From NCBI GenBank assembly GCA_013146195.2, contig CM028377.1, forward strand, positions 3,472,001 through 3,536,000: DNA of 64,000 nt, written 5' to 3'. The notes beneath the pieces were generated by a model. It was not told where the DNA came from, did no database searches, and saw only the letters and a list, made by a program, of their open reading frames with translations. A program made the translations under genes and the position numbers. The stretch is from Codonopsis lanceolata (taxonomy: Eukaryota; Streptophyta; Magnoliopsida; Asterales; Campanulaceae). Below, one piece after another: positions 45,862 through 57,603 of this stretch (positions within the stretch are counted from its first letter, which is position 1; every line of letters starts with the position of its first letter).

Positions 45862-46755
45862 ATATCCATTACAACCTAGTGAAAACAAATAAGCGCATAT
45901 CAAAATGTAAAACCCATTGCATCGCAACACTAAACGCAATATCCATTGCGCTGACAAAATGAATGCAATATCCATTGTAAAATGATGCAATATCCATTGC
46001 ATCGGAACACAAAACGCAATATCCATTGCGTCGACACAAGACTTAATGCAATATCCATTGCATTAACACAGAAAAGGGATGCAATATCCATTGCATCGCA
46101 ACACAAGACACAATATACATTGCGTCGACACAAAACTTAATGCAATATCCATTGCATTAACACGAAAAACGGATGCAATATCCATTGCATCGCAAAACAA
46201 AACGCAATATCCATTGCGCCGACACAAACAACGGATGCAATATCCATTGCATCGCGACACTCAACGCAATATCCATTGCGTCGACACAAAACATAATGCA
46301 ATATCCATTGCATTAACACGGGACGCAGATGCAATATCCATTGCATCGCAACACTAGATGCGATATCCATCGCATTGACACTAAAAGACGGATGCAATAT
46401 CCATTACATCGCAACGCTGAATGCGATATCCATCGCATTGACACAGAAGGATGGATTCAATATCCATTGCATCGCAACGTTGAATGCGATATCCATCGCA
46501 TTGACACGGAAGGACGGATGCAATATCCATTGCATCGCAACGCTGAATGCGATATCCATCGCATTGACACTGAAGGACGAATGCAATATCCATTGCATCG
46601 CAACGCTGAATGCGATATCCATCGCATTGACACTGAAAGACGGATGCAATATCCATTGCATCGCAACGCTGAATGCGATATCCATCGCATTGACACTGAA
46701 AGGACTGATGCAATATTCATTGCATCGCAACGCTGAATGCGATATCCATCGCAGT
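45862..46755. repeat. Hairpin-rich tandem array in element 2
   Basis: About 14 units of roughly 62 bp, each made of two half-units centred on the inverted repeats TGCAATATCCATTGCA and TGCGATATCCATCGCA (or AACGCAATATCCATTGCGTC). The right half (46370-46755) is the most homogeneous. Several frames on both strands stay open because of the repeat, not because of coding. Confidence 0.92.
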
Positions 46756-49650
46756 TCTAAAAGATGGTATGTCGTGATGTATGTGCTGTAAAGGTAGTCT
46801 ATCAAGTGTTATGACACATGAGATGTCTCCTCAGGAGCGCTACCTTCGTCGGAGAACAAAACCTTTCCCTCTGATCCGGGGCTGTATGCCCCTTAAAGGA
46901 AAGTTTTCCAATACAGCTATTGATGCACAGAAAATGGGTAAAATACTTACCTTTTCTTACCTTGGCCTTGCCTTTGCAACTTCAACTCTCGCTTTTTGTT
47001 GTACTTGTCGCTTTTTATCGCATCCGGGGATTTTTTGTCGCTCCATTTTTGTCGATTTTTTTTCTTTTGTTGGCGCAATTTTTGGCCTTAGCTGGAAATT
47101 TCCTTCCTTCTTGTTACATTTTCCGGTTTTAGCTGGAAAATTCTCTCTTTTTTTTCTCGTTTTTTTTTTATAAAAACTTTTGCATGTGTATGTGTACCAT
47201 CTGTTTCTTAAACATGTTAAGACAAGATAAGGCAAGGTGGTGGAAATACAATATAAGAGCTTGAGATGTGACTTTTTGTTGGCCTTGGAAGGTTATGTGT
47301 ATAGGAGTTGATATTTGAAATGGAGGAGGATGACGTGTTGGGTCAGTTTTCAGCCTTTTGACTAGTGCATCATTCAAAACAAAGAAATTCAACCGGGACT
47401 AGTGAGCCCTACTAATCAATGCCTCTGAGGAACCATTATTTTTTCTTTTATTTTCCCTTTTTTTTCTTTCTTGTTGTTGTTATTGTTTTTTTTTTTGTTC
47501 ATGCTCTAACGTTTGCCTAGGCCGCCCTTTCGGGTTTTCAACCTAGCGAGCATTTACCTTATAGGGAGCCAGTCTTTCGATGCATGCGAGGATGAGCTGC
47601 TTATTTTTTAGGGATCACGGCTTTATAGCCTTTTCCTTTCTTCAGGCAGAGGTGGAAATGACAACTTCCTCTGGAGATAATGAGCCTTTGTGTACCAATG
47701 ATTTTGGCGAGAGAAAGCCCCAGGATGAATTTAATCAACCAAATTTTGTAAGATGGGATGGGCAAGTTTCTGAAGAGATTTACTGGAGACAGCCCCAAAA
47801 AGACTCGATTTGGAGAAACTTTTGTAGGAGACAGAAAAGAGTATGCTAAAAGAAAGTGAGACGACTCTACTGAACAAAAAGAAGAGTCATGATCCAGAGC
47901 TTATCGCCGAGCATCACAGGTTTTATGGACCCTACTTAACATTTATCTTTTGATAATTTCATGTGTCTTTAGCAAGGAGTTCTGTCCTGGACCCAGATCA
48001 CGTTGCATCCGATTGAAACAGAGCTATAGGTGGTGACTAGGTTATGGTATAGTGTTCGAGCGTTTAGGATGGTTTAGCTTTAGGAGTGAGGATCTGATCG
48101 GCCTCTTGCTCAAAGGTATTTTGGGCCATGAGTTTGGATGAGAATTTGGTCTCTAGATCTAATTGTAGGTATGGTCGGGAGGTCGGCTTTCGGCTTTGGT
48201 TGTGGGTTATGGGGTGGTTCAAGAGTGATTGATGTTTTTCTTTTGGTTGCGAGAGAAATATTTTGAAGAAATTGCTCAGGAGAGGTTTCTCTCTTTTTTT
48301 TTTCTTCTCTCTCTTTTTTTTTTTTTTTTGTTGCGAGAGGGAAATTTCTTCTCTTATCTTTTTTGTTTGACCTCTCGGAGCAATTTGGGAGAGTACTTGA
48401 AGAGATACTCGTCTTCTTTCTCTTGGCATAAAAGAAGATTGTCACTCTTGGTGGATATATATAAGGGTGGAGCATCCCCAGTTTTAAGAAGCTGGGTTTT
48501 AGAGATGGTTAGGCTTTAGTAATTGATGGATTTGTTCAGGCATTTGGAAGAGGATGGGTGTATGGTCGGAAGCCCCTAGTGTACCGTTTAATAGCTCGGC
48601 CGCAATGGGTCGAAGGTGATTCTGATCAAGACGACTTGCCTGCTCTGGATTTCTTGTGTTCTTAAAAGTTTTCGGGTCCATATCTTCTGGATGACTCATT
48701 ATCAACCCGTGTAGATTTATCATGTTTTTTCATGAGTTGACTCGTCATCTTCATCTTCTTTTTTTTTAGATATTTCGGCGATATGTGGTGCTCAGAGATC
48801 AAGAAGAAGACTCGATAAGTTAGTAAGAATATATCAGATTCGAATATAGATAGATACCTTTGCAAAGCTCGATCTGAGGACATGGTTGGACTTTTGAAAT
48901 AACGGAGACCAAATGGGTTTGTGAGCATACTTTTGCACCTGATGGGTCAGAGGCATCAATATGAGCGGAAGAGACACCCCTGGGTTTGAAAGCCCCTAGT
49001 CCTCCCGAGTCGGCCTTTTGGATTTCCCCGCCTTTCCGCACTTTTTCTCGCTTTCTTGGCTTTTCACTCTCCTTCCTTTTCTCAAGCTTCCTATCGGCCT
49101 CTTTTTTCTTTTTTTTTCATTCATTTTTTTTTTTTTTTAATCATTTTTCTCTTTTTCTCTTTTCTTGTTTTTTTTGCTTTTTTTTTTTTTGTGGTGGTAG
49201 ACCTTGACATCTCAAAGTAGGACTTGCTAGATTTTTTTTTTGAATCAAGAATGACTGATGCACTTATCGACTGGTGATGGTGACTGAAAATGATGGTGAG
49301 GGGGGAATTTCCTGTCTTTACATGTTTTGGGGAACAGAAGACAACATATAGAAAAACCTTTCTCTCTTTTTTTTTTCGAAGACCTTTTTTTTTTCTTTTT
49401 TTTTTAGAGAGAACGAAATTTCCCCTTTTTTTCTTTTGTTTTCTTTTGTTTTTTTTATGAGATGTAATGATTACGCATTCCTGACAATCCTCTCAAGAGA
49501 GTAAATGACAGTAGTCAACCCTTTTTTAGCCCCTGCAAAATTGTTAGTGGTACCAGAAAACAACAAGGGTTCCAAAATTGACACTGTGTTGAAAAGAGTT
49601 GTTTCATGGAGATTTTATTTGACAAAAGAACATACAAGGGTATTCTAGGG
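46756..49650 (-). mobile_element. Non-coding interior of element 2
   Basis: No recognised gene. Contains many T-runs (47160, 47460-47490, 48295-48330, 49110-49200, 49370-49450). The patches GATAATGAGCCTTTGTGTAC (47679) and TGGAGACAGCCCCAAAAAG look like old coding sequence, but I cannot name it. Confidence 0.5.
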
Positions 49651-51130
49651 TACTTTCTACTTTTTACTAGAGACAATCATGGGTGCGGCTTTTCAATGAT
49701 TTGGCCATCAATAAGATCTTGGATGGCACTTCTGAGCTTATAACACTTATCAGTGGGATGGCCACTACTACGATGATACTCGCAATACTGAGAGTGGTCC
49801 CATGTGTCTGATAGCTTTGGTGGAGGCCGGTAGTTTTCCATAGGTTTCAAAACCCCTCAGGCCATTAGGCCTTGGAAAATTAGAGACATTGGGGCATTCG
49901 CCATCGTAATGCCTTCTTTTGCTCGGTAGGGTCCTATGAGGTTCTTGTTGGCATCACTACTTCCTTCAACGTAGTTGGCGATTCATATGACCATGGCACA
50001 CTACTATATTTACCCGGTGGAATTCTTTCAACTACATTGACTTCTTCCGAAGACTCTTCGTCTGATTCAGAGTCATAGAGTGAAATTGGGGGTGTATGTG
50101 TATCAATCTCTAGGATCCCAGACGTATTTCTTCGTCAATACGGACTCCTATCTCCACTATTTCTTTAAAATGGCTATAAGGGAGATACCGCATAATGCTC
50201 TAGGTAAATGGGTCGGAGGTTTTGATGAACATTCTCGCATGATTCACGATCGGTCCGTCCAGTCCGGGCGACTTTATCCTTCCATCCGGCCGCAAATTCT
50301 CGCGAATGTTTCATTTTCTTTTGGGTGCATGCCTCAAGTTCCCTTTTATTTTCATTTTCGTGGTGGTATTGTCTTTGTATCTTTCTAGGAACCCTTCAAA
50401 CTATTTGGTCCCAAGTGCCCATGGTGCTATCATCCGCTAGCATTAACCATTGCTTAGCGTTCTCTATTAAGGTGAGGTGAAAATTGGAGGCCATGGCTTC
50501 GATACTAGCCCCTCTTGATTGCATGCCACTAGAGTAGGATTTTAGGTGGGAGATAGGCATCCATCCCATCGAATTTTTCTATGTCCGCATTTTGAAATTT
50601 GGGGGTAGTATGGTCAAGGTTTTAGCATTAATGCCTTCATAGAAAATTTGTCTTTGTCCATGGCTTTCAGCATCATACTTTTCAAGTTCTCCATGTCTTC
50701 CTCCATTTTGGTGGGAGGGGAGTTGGATTTTGGTATATGCCGGTAGGATTAGGAAAGGCCGGATTAGTTCCCGGCCGTGGTATTTTATAAGGATTTCGAG
50801 GAGGCGTTTGGTGAGGGTTCCGTAAGGATTTTGATTTTGGGTAGGATTTGAGTCTTGGACAGATAGGGATTTTGGGTTGGACATGGATTTTGGGTTGATA
50901 TGGATTTTGGGTTGATATGGATTTTGGGTTGACAGGATTTTGGGTTGGACATGGATTTTGGGTTGTGGTAATATTCGCGGGTTAGTGTTTGGTCGAGAAA
51001 TTGGGTTTGAGGCACCCGAGATGTGGATGCATCTTGGGAATAGTAGGGGAAGAGTTCACCTCACCACCGGATTTTAGACTTTGTACCGCACTCAGCCATT
51101 TGACTCATCATTGCACCCAACCTTTGGTCA
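49651..51130 (-). pseudogene. Degenerate gag of element 2
   Basis: Minus-strand fragments match the gag of element 1. Around 49800-49700 there is a zinc-knuckle-like YCEYHRSSGHPTDKCYKL followed by AIQDLIDG. Pro/Asn-rich repeats (PKSMSNPKS) are at 50800-50960. The MMSQMA start region with the adjoining SSGGEVNSS-like residues is at 51050-51110. Many frameshifts and stops; the retrotransposon_gag core is barely readable at 50200-50500. Confidence 0.75.
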
Positions 51131-52570
51131 AGCCATTCCTCGCATTGCCGAGGCGAACATACCCCGAGCCCCCGACTGCACTCCATAGCCGATGCTCACT
51201 TTCGCCGCCATACCGCCGGATCTGCACTGCCGAATCGATTCTCGCCTCTCGATCCAAATCGATACCCTCTTTCGAAGTTCACTACTTTCCCGTGATCAAC
51301 CGGCCAAGATATCTCTGCCTTTCCAAATTCGCCGTGTTTCGAGGAAAATGGGGTTTTGGAGGTATCAGAAGGCTGGCTGGGCTTGGAGTACAGCGTGCCT
51401 TTTTATTAGTATTTTATTATTATTATTTTTTTGTTCCCTACAATTGACCTGATAAGCACTCGCTTTATTTTGACAGCCTCGTGACTTTTCCTCGAACAAG
51501 GGATTCTTTCTCCGCAGTATAGGACCAACGTATTCCACTCGCTTTCGACTCCCAGATCGGATCGTCCCAGCGAAGGGCCTATACTCTTTCCAGATCCACC
51601 ATCCGAAATGGTCTAGGTCGAGCCTCTGAGAATTATAAGTCAGCCCCTGTTTGTTATTTATATATTGAAATTATTTTTTTTGTGCGCACTTATTATTATT
51701 TTATTTTTTTTTGACCTTGCGCATTTTATTTTTTTTGACATATATATATATATATATTTTTTATTTTTTTTTTTGATTTTTTTTTTTTGACAAGGGCCGG
51801 CCCACAATTCAAAGATGCAAAAACCTGGTGTGTGAAGTGTCCCGAAAAACTATATGCATTCTAACGTTGGCTTATGCAGGGGTAGGCCGCCATGGTGTAG
51901 GTAACGTCGAATATATTTACATGCGTGCACGTGTGTGTGGTATCTAGAAAGCAAGAAACTCTTTATTTATTTTACGTAAAAAATAAAGCAAATATGGTCC
52001 TGCCTTGTCGTTTATGTGGATTTTCTCGGCTTTTTATTTTTGAGCGCAAGCAAGCAAGCATACCACTTTAAGAAATAGAAAGAAAAGTGGGGAAACTATC
52101 TATCCCTATTAATTACAAATTTTGGTCCTATGTCCCCAAAATAAAATGACAGAGTGAATGCAGATATGCACAAATGTACAGAATAAAGTGAAAAAGACAA
52201 TGAACTGAAATAAATAAATGAAAAATAGAGCCGGAAGTAAAGCCCCAGCTCTTTTGTTGTGCTGCCCGGAATTTATTGTAATATATATAATATATATTAT
52301 TTTTTTTTGATTTTTTTTTCGAAATTTTTATATATATATATATTTTTTGATTTTTTTTTTTTATACTTTTAAACATATCCGTAATGTATCTGAACGAGAT
52401 CGCCGCTGATGGAGGATCATATCCACAAATATAGCCACGGCCGTAATAGGAACACTTTATTGAAATGCGTAAATTAATAAAACAAGCATACTGCAGCCAG
52501 AAACAAAGAAAAACAAAAAAAGGTTTTATTTTATGAGTCTAGCCCTCCATTTTATTTAAAATAAAACAAC
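51131..52570 (-). mobile_element. Leader of element 2
   Basis: Reverse counterpart of 2573-4050. It has T-runs and short TA tracts at about 51741 and 52275-52345. No gene. Confidence 0.65.
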
Positions 52571-52587
52571 TCCCCAAAGAGTCGCCA
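52571..52587 (-). promoter_or_regulatory. Primer binding site of element 2
   Basis: On the minus strand TGGCGACTCTTTGGGGA, one base inside the LTR end. It differs from the element 1 PBS by a GC-to-TT type change and a one-base shortening in its middle. Confidence 0.75.
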
Positions 52588-52588
52588 C

Positions 52589-54369
52589 CGTGAGGTTCCT
52601 GGTGCGACCCACGCCCGCGCCTGGATAGGGTGCGCCAGACGCGATGCGGGACACCACCGCCTCGCTCCACCCTCCCTTGTTTAGGGAAGACGAAATCCAA
52701 AGTGCGAGAGGAGTGTTGTCTATGTTAGCACGTTTGAATGTGCCTCGGTTGCCTTGAGTGGATTTTGTATCCAAAATGGGAACTAATGGTTTTCCATGTC
52801 AAGTTATCCCTTATTTCGGGGATAACAGGATATGAGAATGCATTACACTTCCATTCTCATTCTCCCCTTTTATCTTTCAGAGGAAAATAGAGAAGTGCAA
52901 GAAAGGATATTGCGACGCCCCCACTTATGGATTTATTGAAAATAGCCTTATGGCCCAATCGATCACTATGGAGCTATGGGTTTCCCGCATCAAGTTATCC
53001 CTTGTTTAGGGATACCAGATATGGGAATACATCACCCCTCCATTCCCGTATCTCCCTTTTTAGGGAGAACAGAAAGTGCAAAGAGGGAATGTTGCGAGGC
53101 CCCAAAGTGTATCGCCACCTTTATTTTAAGGCAAAAATAAAGGAAAACCGTAAAAGAAAACCGTAGATTTTAGAAAGCGGGTTCGGGGCTAAGTTACGAG
53201 TTGGGAAGGTGCTAGGCACCCAACTCGCCTTTCGGTCTCAAAACGCTTTGGCTGAAATATGCTCATTGTTATATTTATCTAGCAAATAAATAAGGTATTA
53301 TTTTGACAAGGGAAATTTAAACAGATACATTCGTGGCTACATTATTTACTGACTCGCAGCTGCCTCCTTCCAATAATTACAAACATATTTAAGAATATTT
53401 GGCCATTATAATGGCTCTTTACATAATATTTCCTAATCTAATCCGGCAAAGACAACGGCTTATATTGGCTACATTACCGGATTTAAATAACAACTTTTGA
53501 AAAATAAATAAAAGACAAAAAATACAAATGGAAATAAAATACGCCTTAAAGGTATTACCTTTTAGAGCGGCGGTGCTCGCCTGCCCTTCGTGAGAGGGAG
53601 TCTTTTGTTTTGAACCGGGCAGGATGATTGATTGATTTTTGAAGTTTGGGCTTATCAACTCGGGCAGAGCGACAGCTTTATTTGGGTAGGTTTTGGCTTT
53701 ACTAGTTGGGCGGAACCTAGACTTAATTTTTGACTTTTTTAGCTCGTTACTCTGGGCAGTAACGGCTTATTTTGGGATTTTCGGATGGGGATGTGAGGTG
53801 GATACCTAACAACTAGGCTAGGGATCACTTATAACCTATGGGTTTTTGATTTGGCAGAGTTTGGACGGGGTTTGGAGACTATAGGGGCTTCCACTCACCT
53901 ATCTCGCACCTCTCGTACTATTGATATCGAAGAAATCGCAGAAGCAGAGCTTCGCTGCGATTTTTCTATCGCGTAAACTGAGCGAGTGAAATGAGAGGCC
54001 GGGGGTCTCTATTTATAGTAGAGACCGAGGATACGCTGGGCATTTGATCGTTTGTTCAGCCTGCATCGGTGAGTTGTACTCTATGCATCAAAACTTGTAC
54101 ATTTTCAATGTGAGAGAGCGCACAGGAAATTCCCATGGTGCGGCCAAGGTACCCCTTGGTGCGGCACCATGGGCTTGTTTGGCGGCACCAAGCTGCTTTG
54201 GAAGTTTCAAAATTTGGCACTTTACCCCCATGCAGTTCATTGTTTCGCGCATTCTATTTTTCCTTTCGCATTTTTGACTCCTGCAACTTGACATTTTTTT
54301 AAGTTTTAACAGTTCTTGATATTTTATGTCAGTCACATACCAGGGGTACGAAATTGGGGTGTCTACAGA
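52589..54369 (-). mobile_element. 5' LTR of element 2
   Basis: 1781 bp, partner of 42979-44757. The TATA region (TACTATAAATAGAG on minus) is near 54010. Most differences between the two LTRs are single-base indels rather than substitutions. Confidence 0.88.
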
Positions 54370-55536
54370 AGGCTCTGCCTCGGACCCTTTTGTCATGATG
54401 AGCTTTTGCTCTCTGTTTGTAGTTGACCATTCTGAGCCGTGCATCCAACCTCCTTTCTTCGAGCAGGTCTAGGTCTATGGCCCGAGCAAGTTGATTGTTT
54501 TGTTCGCTGTAATGTGAAACATGGTAGCTAGGCAAGGCCATCTCTACCGGAATCATAGCTTCAGACCCGTATGTAAGCACAAACGGGGTCTCCCCGGTTG
54601 GTCCCCGAACTGTGGTTCTGACCGCCCCTAAGGCCGATGGTAGCTCTTCTGCCCATTTTTCTGCTCGCCCCTCCAGGTTTCTTTTGAGAGCATGCAGTAC
54701 TTGCTTATTTCCGGCCTCAGCCTGACCGTTGCCTTGTAGATAAGCTACAGACGACTGCCAATGTTTGACGCCCAAGCGAGCACATTCTGCGGTAAACTTG
54801 TCCGAGAATTGGGTGCCATGGTCGGAGATGATTGCTCGAGGGAGCCCAAATCGGCACCATACTTGATCGTGGACAAACTAATGACGTTGGCCTCTGAAAT
54901 CTTGGCCAGGGGCTTCGCTTCAATCCACTTAGTAAAGTAGTCTATGGTGACCACTGCATATTTGTATTTGCCTTGAGCTAGGGGAAAAGGGCCAATCAGA
55001 TCGATTCCCCACATGTCGAAGGGCCAGGCCGCAACGACTGGGGTTTGCATTGTGGATGGGAGCCTTGGTATGTCCGCGTACCTCTGGCACTTGTCACATT
55101 CGCGAACATATTTTTCTGCATCCCTTCTAAGGGTAATCCAGTAATATCCTGCTCGCAGGACCCTCTCTGCCAGAGCTCTTATGCCCGGGTGGCCGCCACA
55201 TTCCCCTTCATGTACCTCATACAGAACGCCCTCGATTAGTTCTGGGGGTACACAGCGAAGCATAGGTCTGACCTTAGATCGCTTGTACAAGATTCCCCCA
55301 ACTACCGAGTAACGACAGGCTTGACTTCGGACTGTTGTGGCTTTGACCTTGTCTGCGGGCAGAATTCCCTGCTCGATGTAATCTTTGTAATCATCAATCC
55401 AGCTTCTAGCTGCTGGCTCGATGTCCATAATGACCGGTCTGTCAACGGTTGGAGTTTCCATGTTCTCGATCATCACTGAGGGATTTAGCAGTGCTAGATT
55501 TGCCTCAGCGATCTTGGATAAATAGTTTGCTCGCAT
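54370..55536 (-). pseudogene. Integrase of element 3 (Retand/Tat-like), split and frameshifted
   Basis: Frame 55536-54745: HHCC zinc finger (HEGECGGHPG ... CDKCQRYAD), catalytic Asp in DMWGIDLIGPFP and the VVTIDYFTKWIEAKPL strand. Near 54890-54870 the frame shifts. The second Asp region (NSRT/QFTDKF-type) is scrambled there, and the other frame (54775 downward) continues with GVKHWQSSVAYLQGNGQAEA, carrying the catalytic Glu. RVRGRAF abuts the element 2 insertion. The C-terminus is at 42776-42978. Confidence 0.9.
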
Positions 55537-55545
55537 GTTGTCTGC

Positions 55546-56244
55546 TCAATCAATCCTGACGATCCCCCAAAACTTGAAATTTTTCAAGATTTCCTTGACT
55601 AGGTCGCAGTATTTAACCAGAGTAGGGTGATGTACCATATATTCTCCCTGGACTTGGTTCACAACTAGTTGTGAATCCGAGTACACTGTGACCGCTTCAA
55701 CGCCCACGTCTATTGCGAGTTCAAGGCCAGCGATCATCGTTTCATACTCGGCAACGTTGTTTGAGGCGGGGAACTTGAACCGAAGTGCTAGCTCAAATTC
55801 TGTAATTTCGTCGGGAGCTATGAGAAGGATGCCAGCTCCGCTCCCAACTTTGCTCGCTGCCCCATCCACGTAAAGATCCCAACAGTAAGCTGGCCGGGGT
55901 TGTGGCAACTGTTTTTGCTCGGGCTCCACTGGTTGCTTGGCCTCAGGATCCTCGTGTTGGGTGAAGCTTGTTTCGACTAAGAAATCAGTTAATGCTTGAG
56001 CTTTGATTGCTCGTCTGGGCAAATAATCTATGTGGAACTCTGTGAGCTCGATTGACCAGTTGAACAATCTGCCTGATGTGTCAGGCTTGTGTAGTACTTT
56101 GCGCAGTGGTGCATCTGTGTATACTATGATTATATGTGCAGAAAAATAAGCCCTTAATTTTCGAGCAGCTATGACAAGCGAATAAGATAATTTTTCTACA
56201 TTAAAATAACGACCCTCAACAGGACTGAGGGCCTTAGATACATA
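55546..56244 (-). pseudogene. RNase H domains of element 3
   Basis: Frame 56067-55546 contains a linker (FNWSIELTEFHIDYLPRRAI). It is followed by a second RNase H-like domain typical of the Tat lineage: LYVDGAASKVGSGAGILL, NNVAEYETMIAGLELA and YSDSQLVVNQVQGEY, with Asp, Glu and Asp catalytic positions present. The first RNase H lies in 56244-56068 in mixed frames (a stop at 56245-56247, then YVSKALSPVEGRYF). Confidence 0.88.
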
Positions 56245-56585
56245 CTACACAGGCTTTTGAATATCTAGTTCCTCCCTAACTAGAACAGCGGCCACAGCCT
56301 GGTCTGTCGCTGCTAGATATACAAATAAAGGCCCACCGGGCACGGGGCTACTGAGGAGAGGTGGTTTGCCAAGATATTCCCTGAGCTGCTCGAGGGCCTT
56401 GGCGCAATCTGCATTCCACTCGAAACCCTTGTTGCCGCGCAGAACTTTGAAAAAGGGGAGGCATTTTTCGGCTGACCGAGAGATGAAGCGGCCTAAGGCA
56501 ATGACTCTGCCGTTTAACTGTTGGATGTGTTTGATGCAGTAGGGCTGCTCCATGTCGAGTAGGAGGACGGCTGGAAGCTCTCTCT
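56245..56585 (-). pseudogene. End of reverse transcriptase of element 3, truncated
   Basis: MEQPYCIKHIQQLNGRVIAL, FISRSAEKCLPFFKVLRG and FEWNADCAKALEQLREYL mark the RT thumb/connection. The palm with the catalytic DD is missing because Athila-like sequence begins at about 56586. Confidence 0.85.
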
Positions 56586-57423
56586 ACATAGATTTTAGGT
56601 AGTTTTAGATTGTATAACATAATTAGGTTTTGTAATTTCAAGTATTGAAGATCAAATCATGTCTTCCATCATCTTCATGTGCTGTTCGTCGTCTATGATG
56701 AACTAAATCATCCCTAATCTAGGAGGTGGGAGGTAACTTGTATCAAATTTATGTTTTGATTCTCATATTTATGTCTATTCAATGCTTGTTGATTGTGTTG
56801 TTTATCAATCCCTTTATTATTTTGCTTTGAACAAATGAATGTAATCGCAAATAATAAAGGCTTAGAGGTGCGGATACCTGCATGACCAAGTGCATATGTC
56901 GTATTAATCGGCTCACCAACACAATAAATTGGACCTATCGAAGCACGAGAGTGATAAGTTAGGACCAGGTTCTTACATGATCTAGGTGACAGATAGATCA
57001 TAAATCTAGGTGACAGCTAGATTACAGTTCCTGTGCTTAGGATATGGAATGGATGAATTTTGCAGGGAGGGAGACTGAACCAATTGTTCAACAGACCATA
57101 TCTATTTTTAGTGAACGAACCCAAGACATTGAATGACATTATTATGAATTGAACATAAAGGAGATATAAGTGAAACCCAGAATCCTAGATTTCCACTCAC
57201 CATAAGATCTTCATATCTGTTATTACTGTCTAATTAGTTGACATCTATAACTAGTAAATTAGAGTAGAATTAAACATAAAACCCCCCTTAGGTTAATAAT
57301 TTGCTATCTATAACCGCACTGTTCGTGATCACTTGTCTCTGTGGGTTCGACCCTTGCTTCCGAGTCTATTCTATAATAGTCTTGTACACTTGCAAGGAAA
57401 AAGATTAAATAAAACATCGATCA
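56586..57423 (+). mobile_element. Probable 3' part of an Athila-like 5' LTR
   Basis: Ends ATCGATCA just before an Athila-type PBS. GTTCGTGATCACTTGTCTCT and GGGTTCGACCCTTGC near the end are LTR/U5-like. No TG start was found at the left, so it is truncated or the border is misplaced. Confidence 0.55.
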
Positions 57424-57429
57424 AGTTTT

Positions 57430-57447
57430 TGGCGCCGTTGCCGGGGA
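57430..57447 (+). promoter_or_regulatory. Primer binding site of the Athila-like element
   Basis: TGGCGCCGTTGCCGGGGA in the context ATCAAGTTTTTGGCGCC, a very common PBS context in plant Athila-type gypsy elements. Confidence 0.88.
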
Positions 57448-57603
57448 CAAACTAGTTCACGTAGTTAGTTGGTAGGTAGCGTAGTTTTTAATTTAATTTA
57501 GTTTTTAGTTTAATTTTCTGTTTTTATAAAAATAAAAAATACAAAAAGATTTTATTTTATTTTGCCTTAGTAGTTAGTTGTTTTTAAATTGCTTTTAATT
57601 TTT

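Larger units (their letters stand above)
42979..54369 (-). mobile_element. Tat/Ogre-like element 2, no pol seen, inserted in element 3
   Basis: 11391 bp with two LTRs (42979-44757 and 52589-54369) and a perfect 5 bp TSD GAAGG at 42974-42978 and 54370-54374. The element reads right to left: LTR, PBS at 52571-52587, leader, degenerate gag, then about 4.9 kb of non-coding A/T-rich DNA with T-runs and a hairpin-rich tandem array, then LTR. No protease, RT, RNase H or integrase motif was found in it, so it would have to borrow enzymes from relatives. Confidence 0.88.

Noticed and set aside
45862..46755. Possible CRISPR array or several long overlapping protein genes
   Set aside because: The spacers are not unique; the whole unit repeats, within a plant retroelement. 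Open frames on both strands (such as 46329-46736 and 46404-46805) come from a repeat lacking stops.
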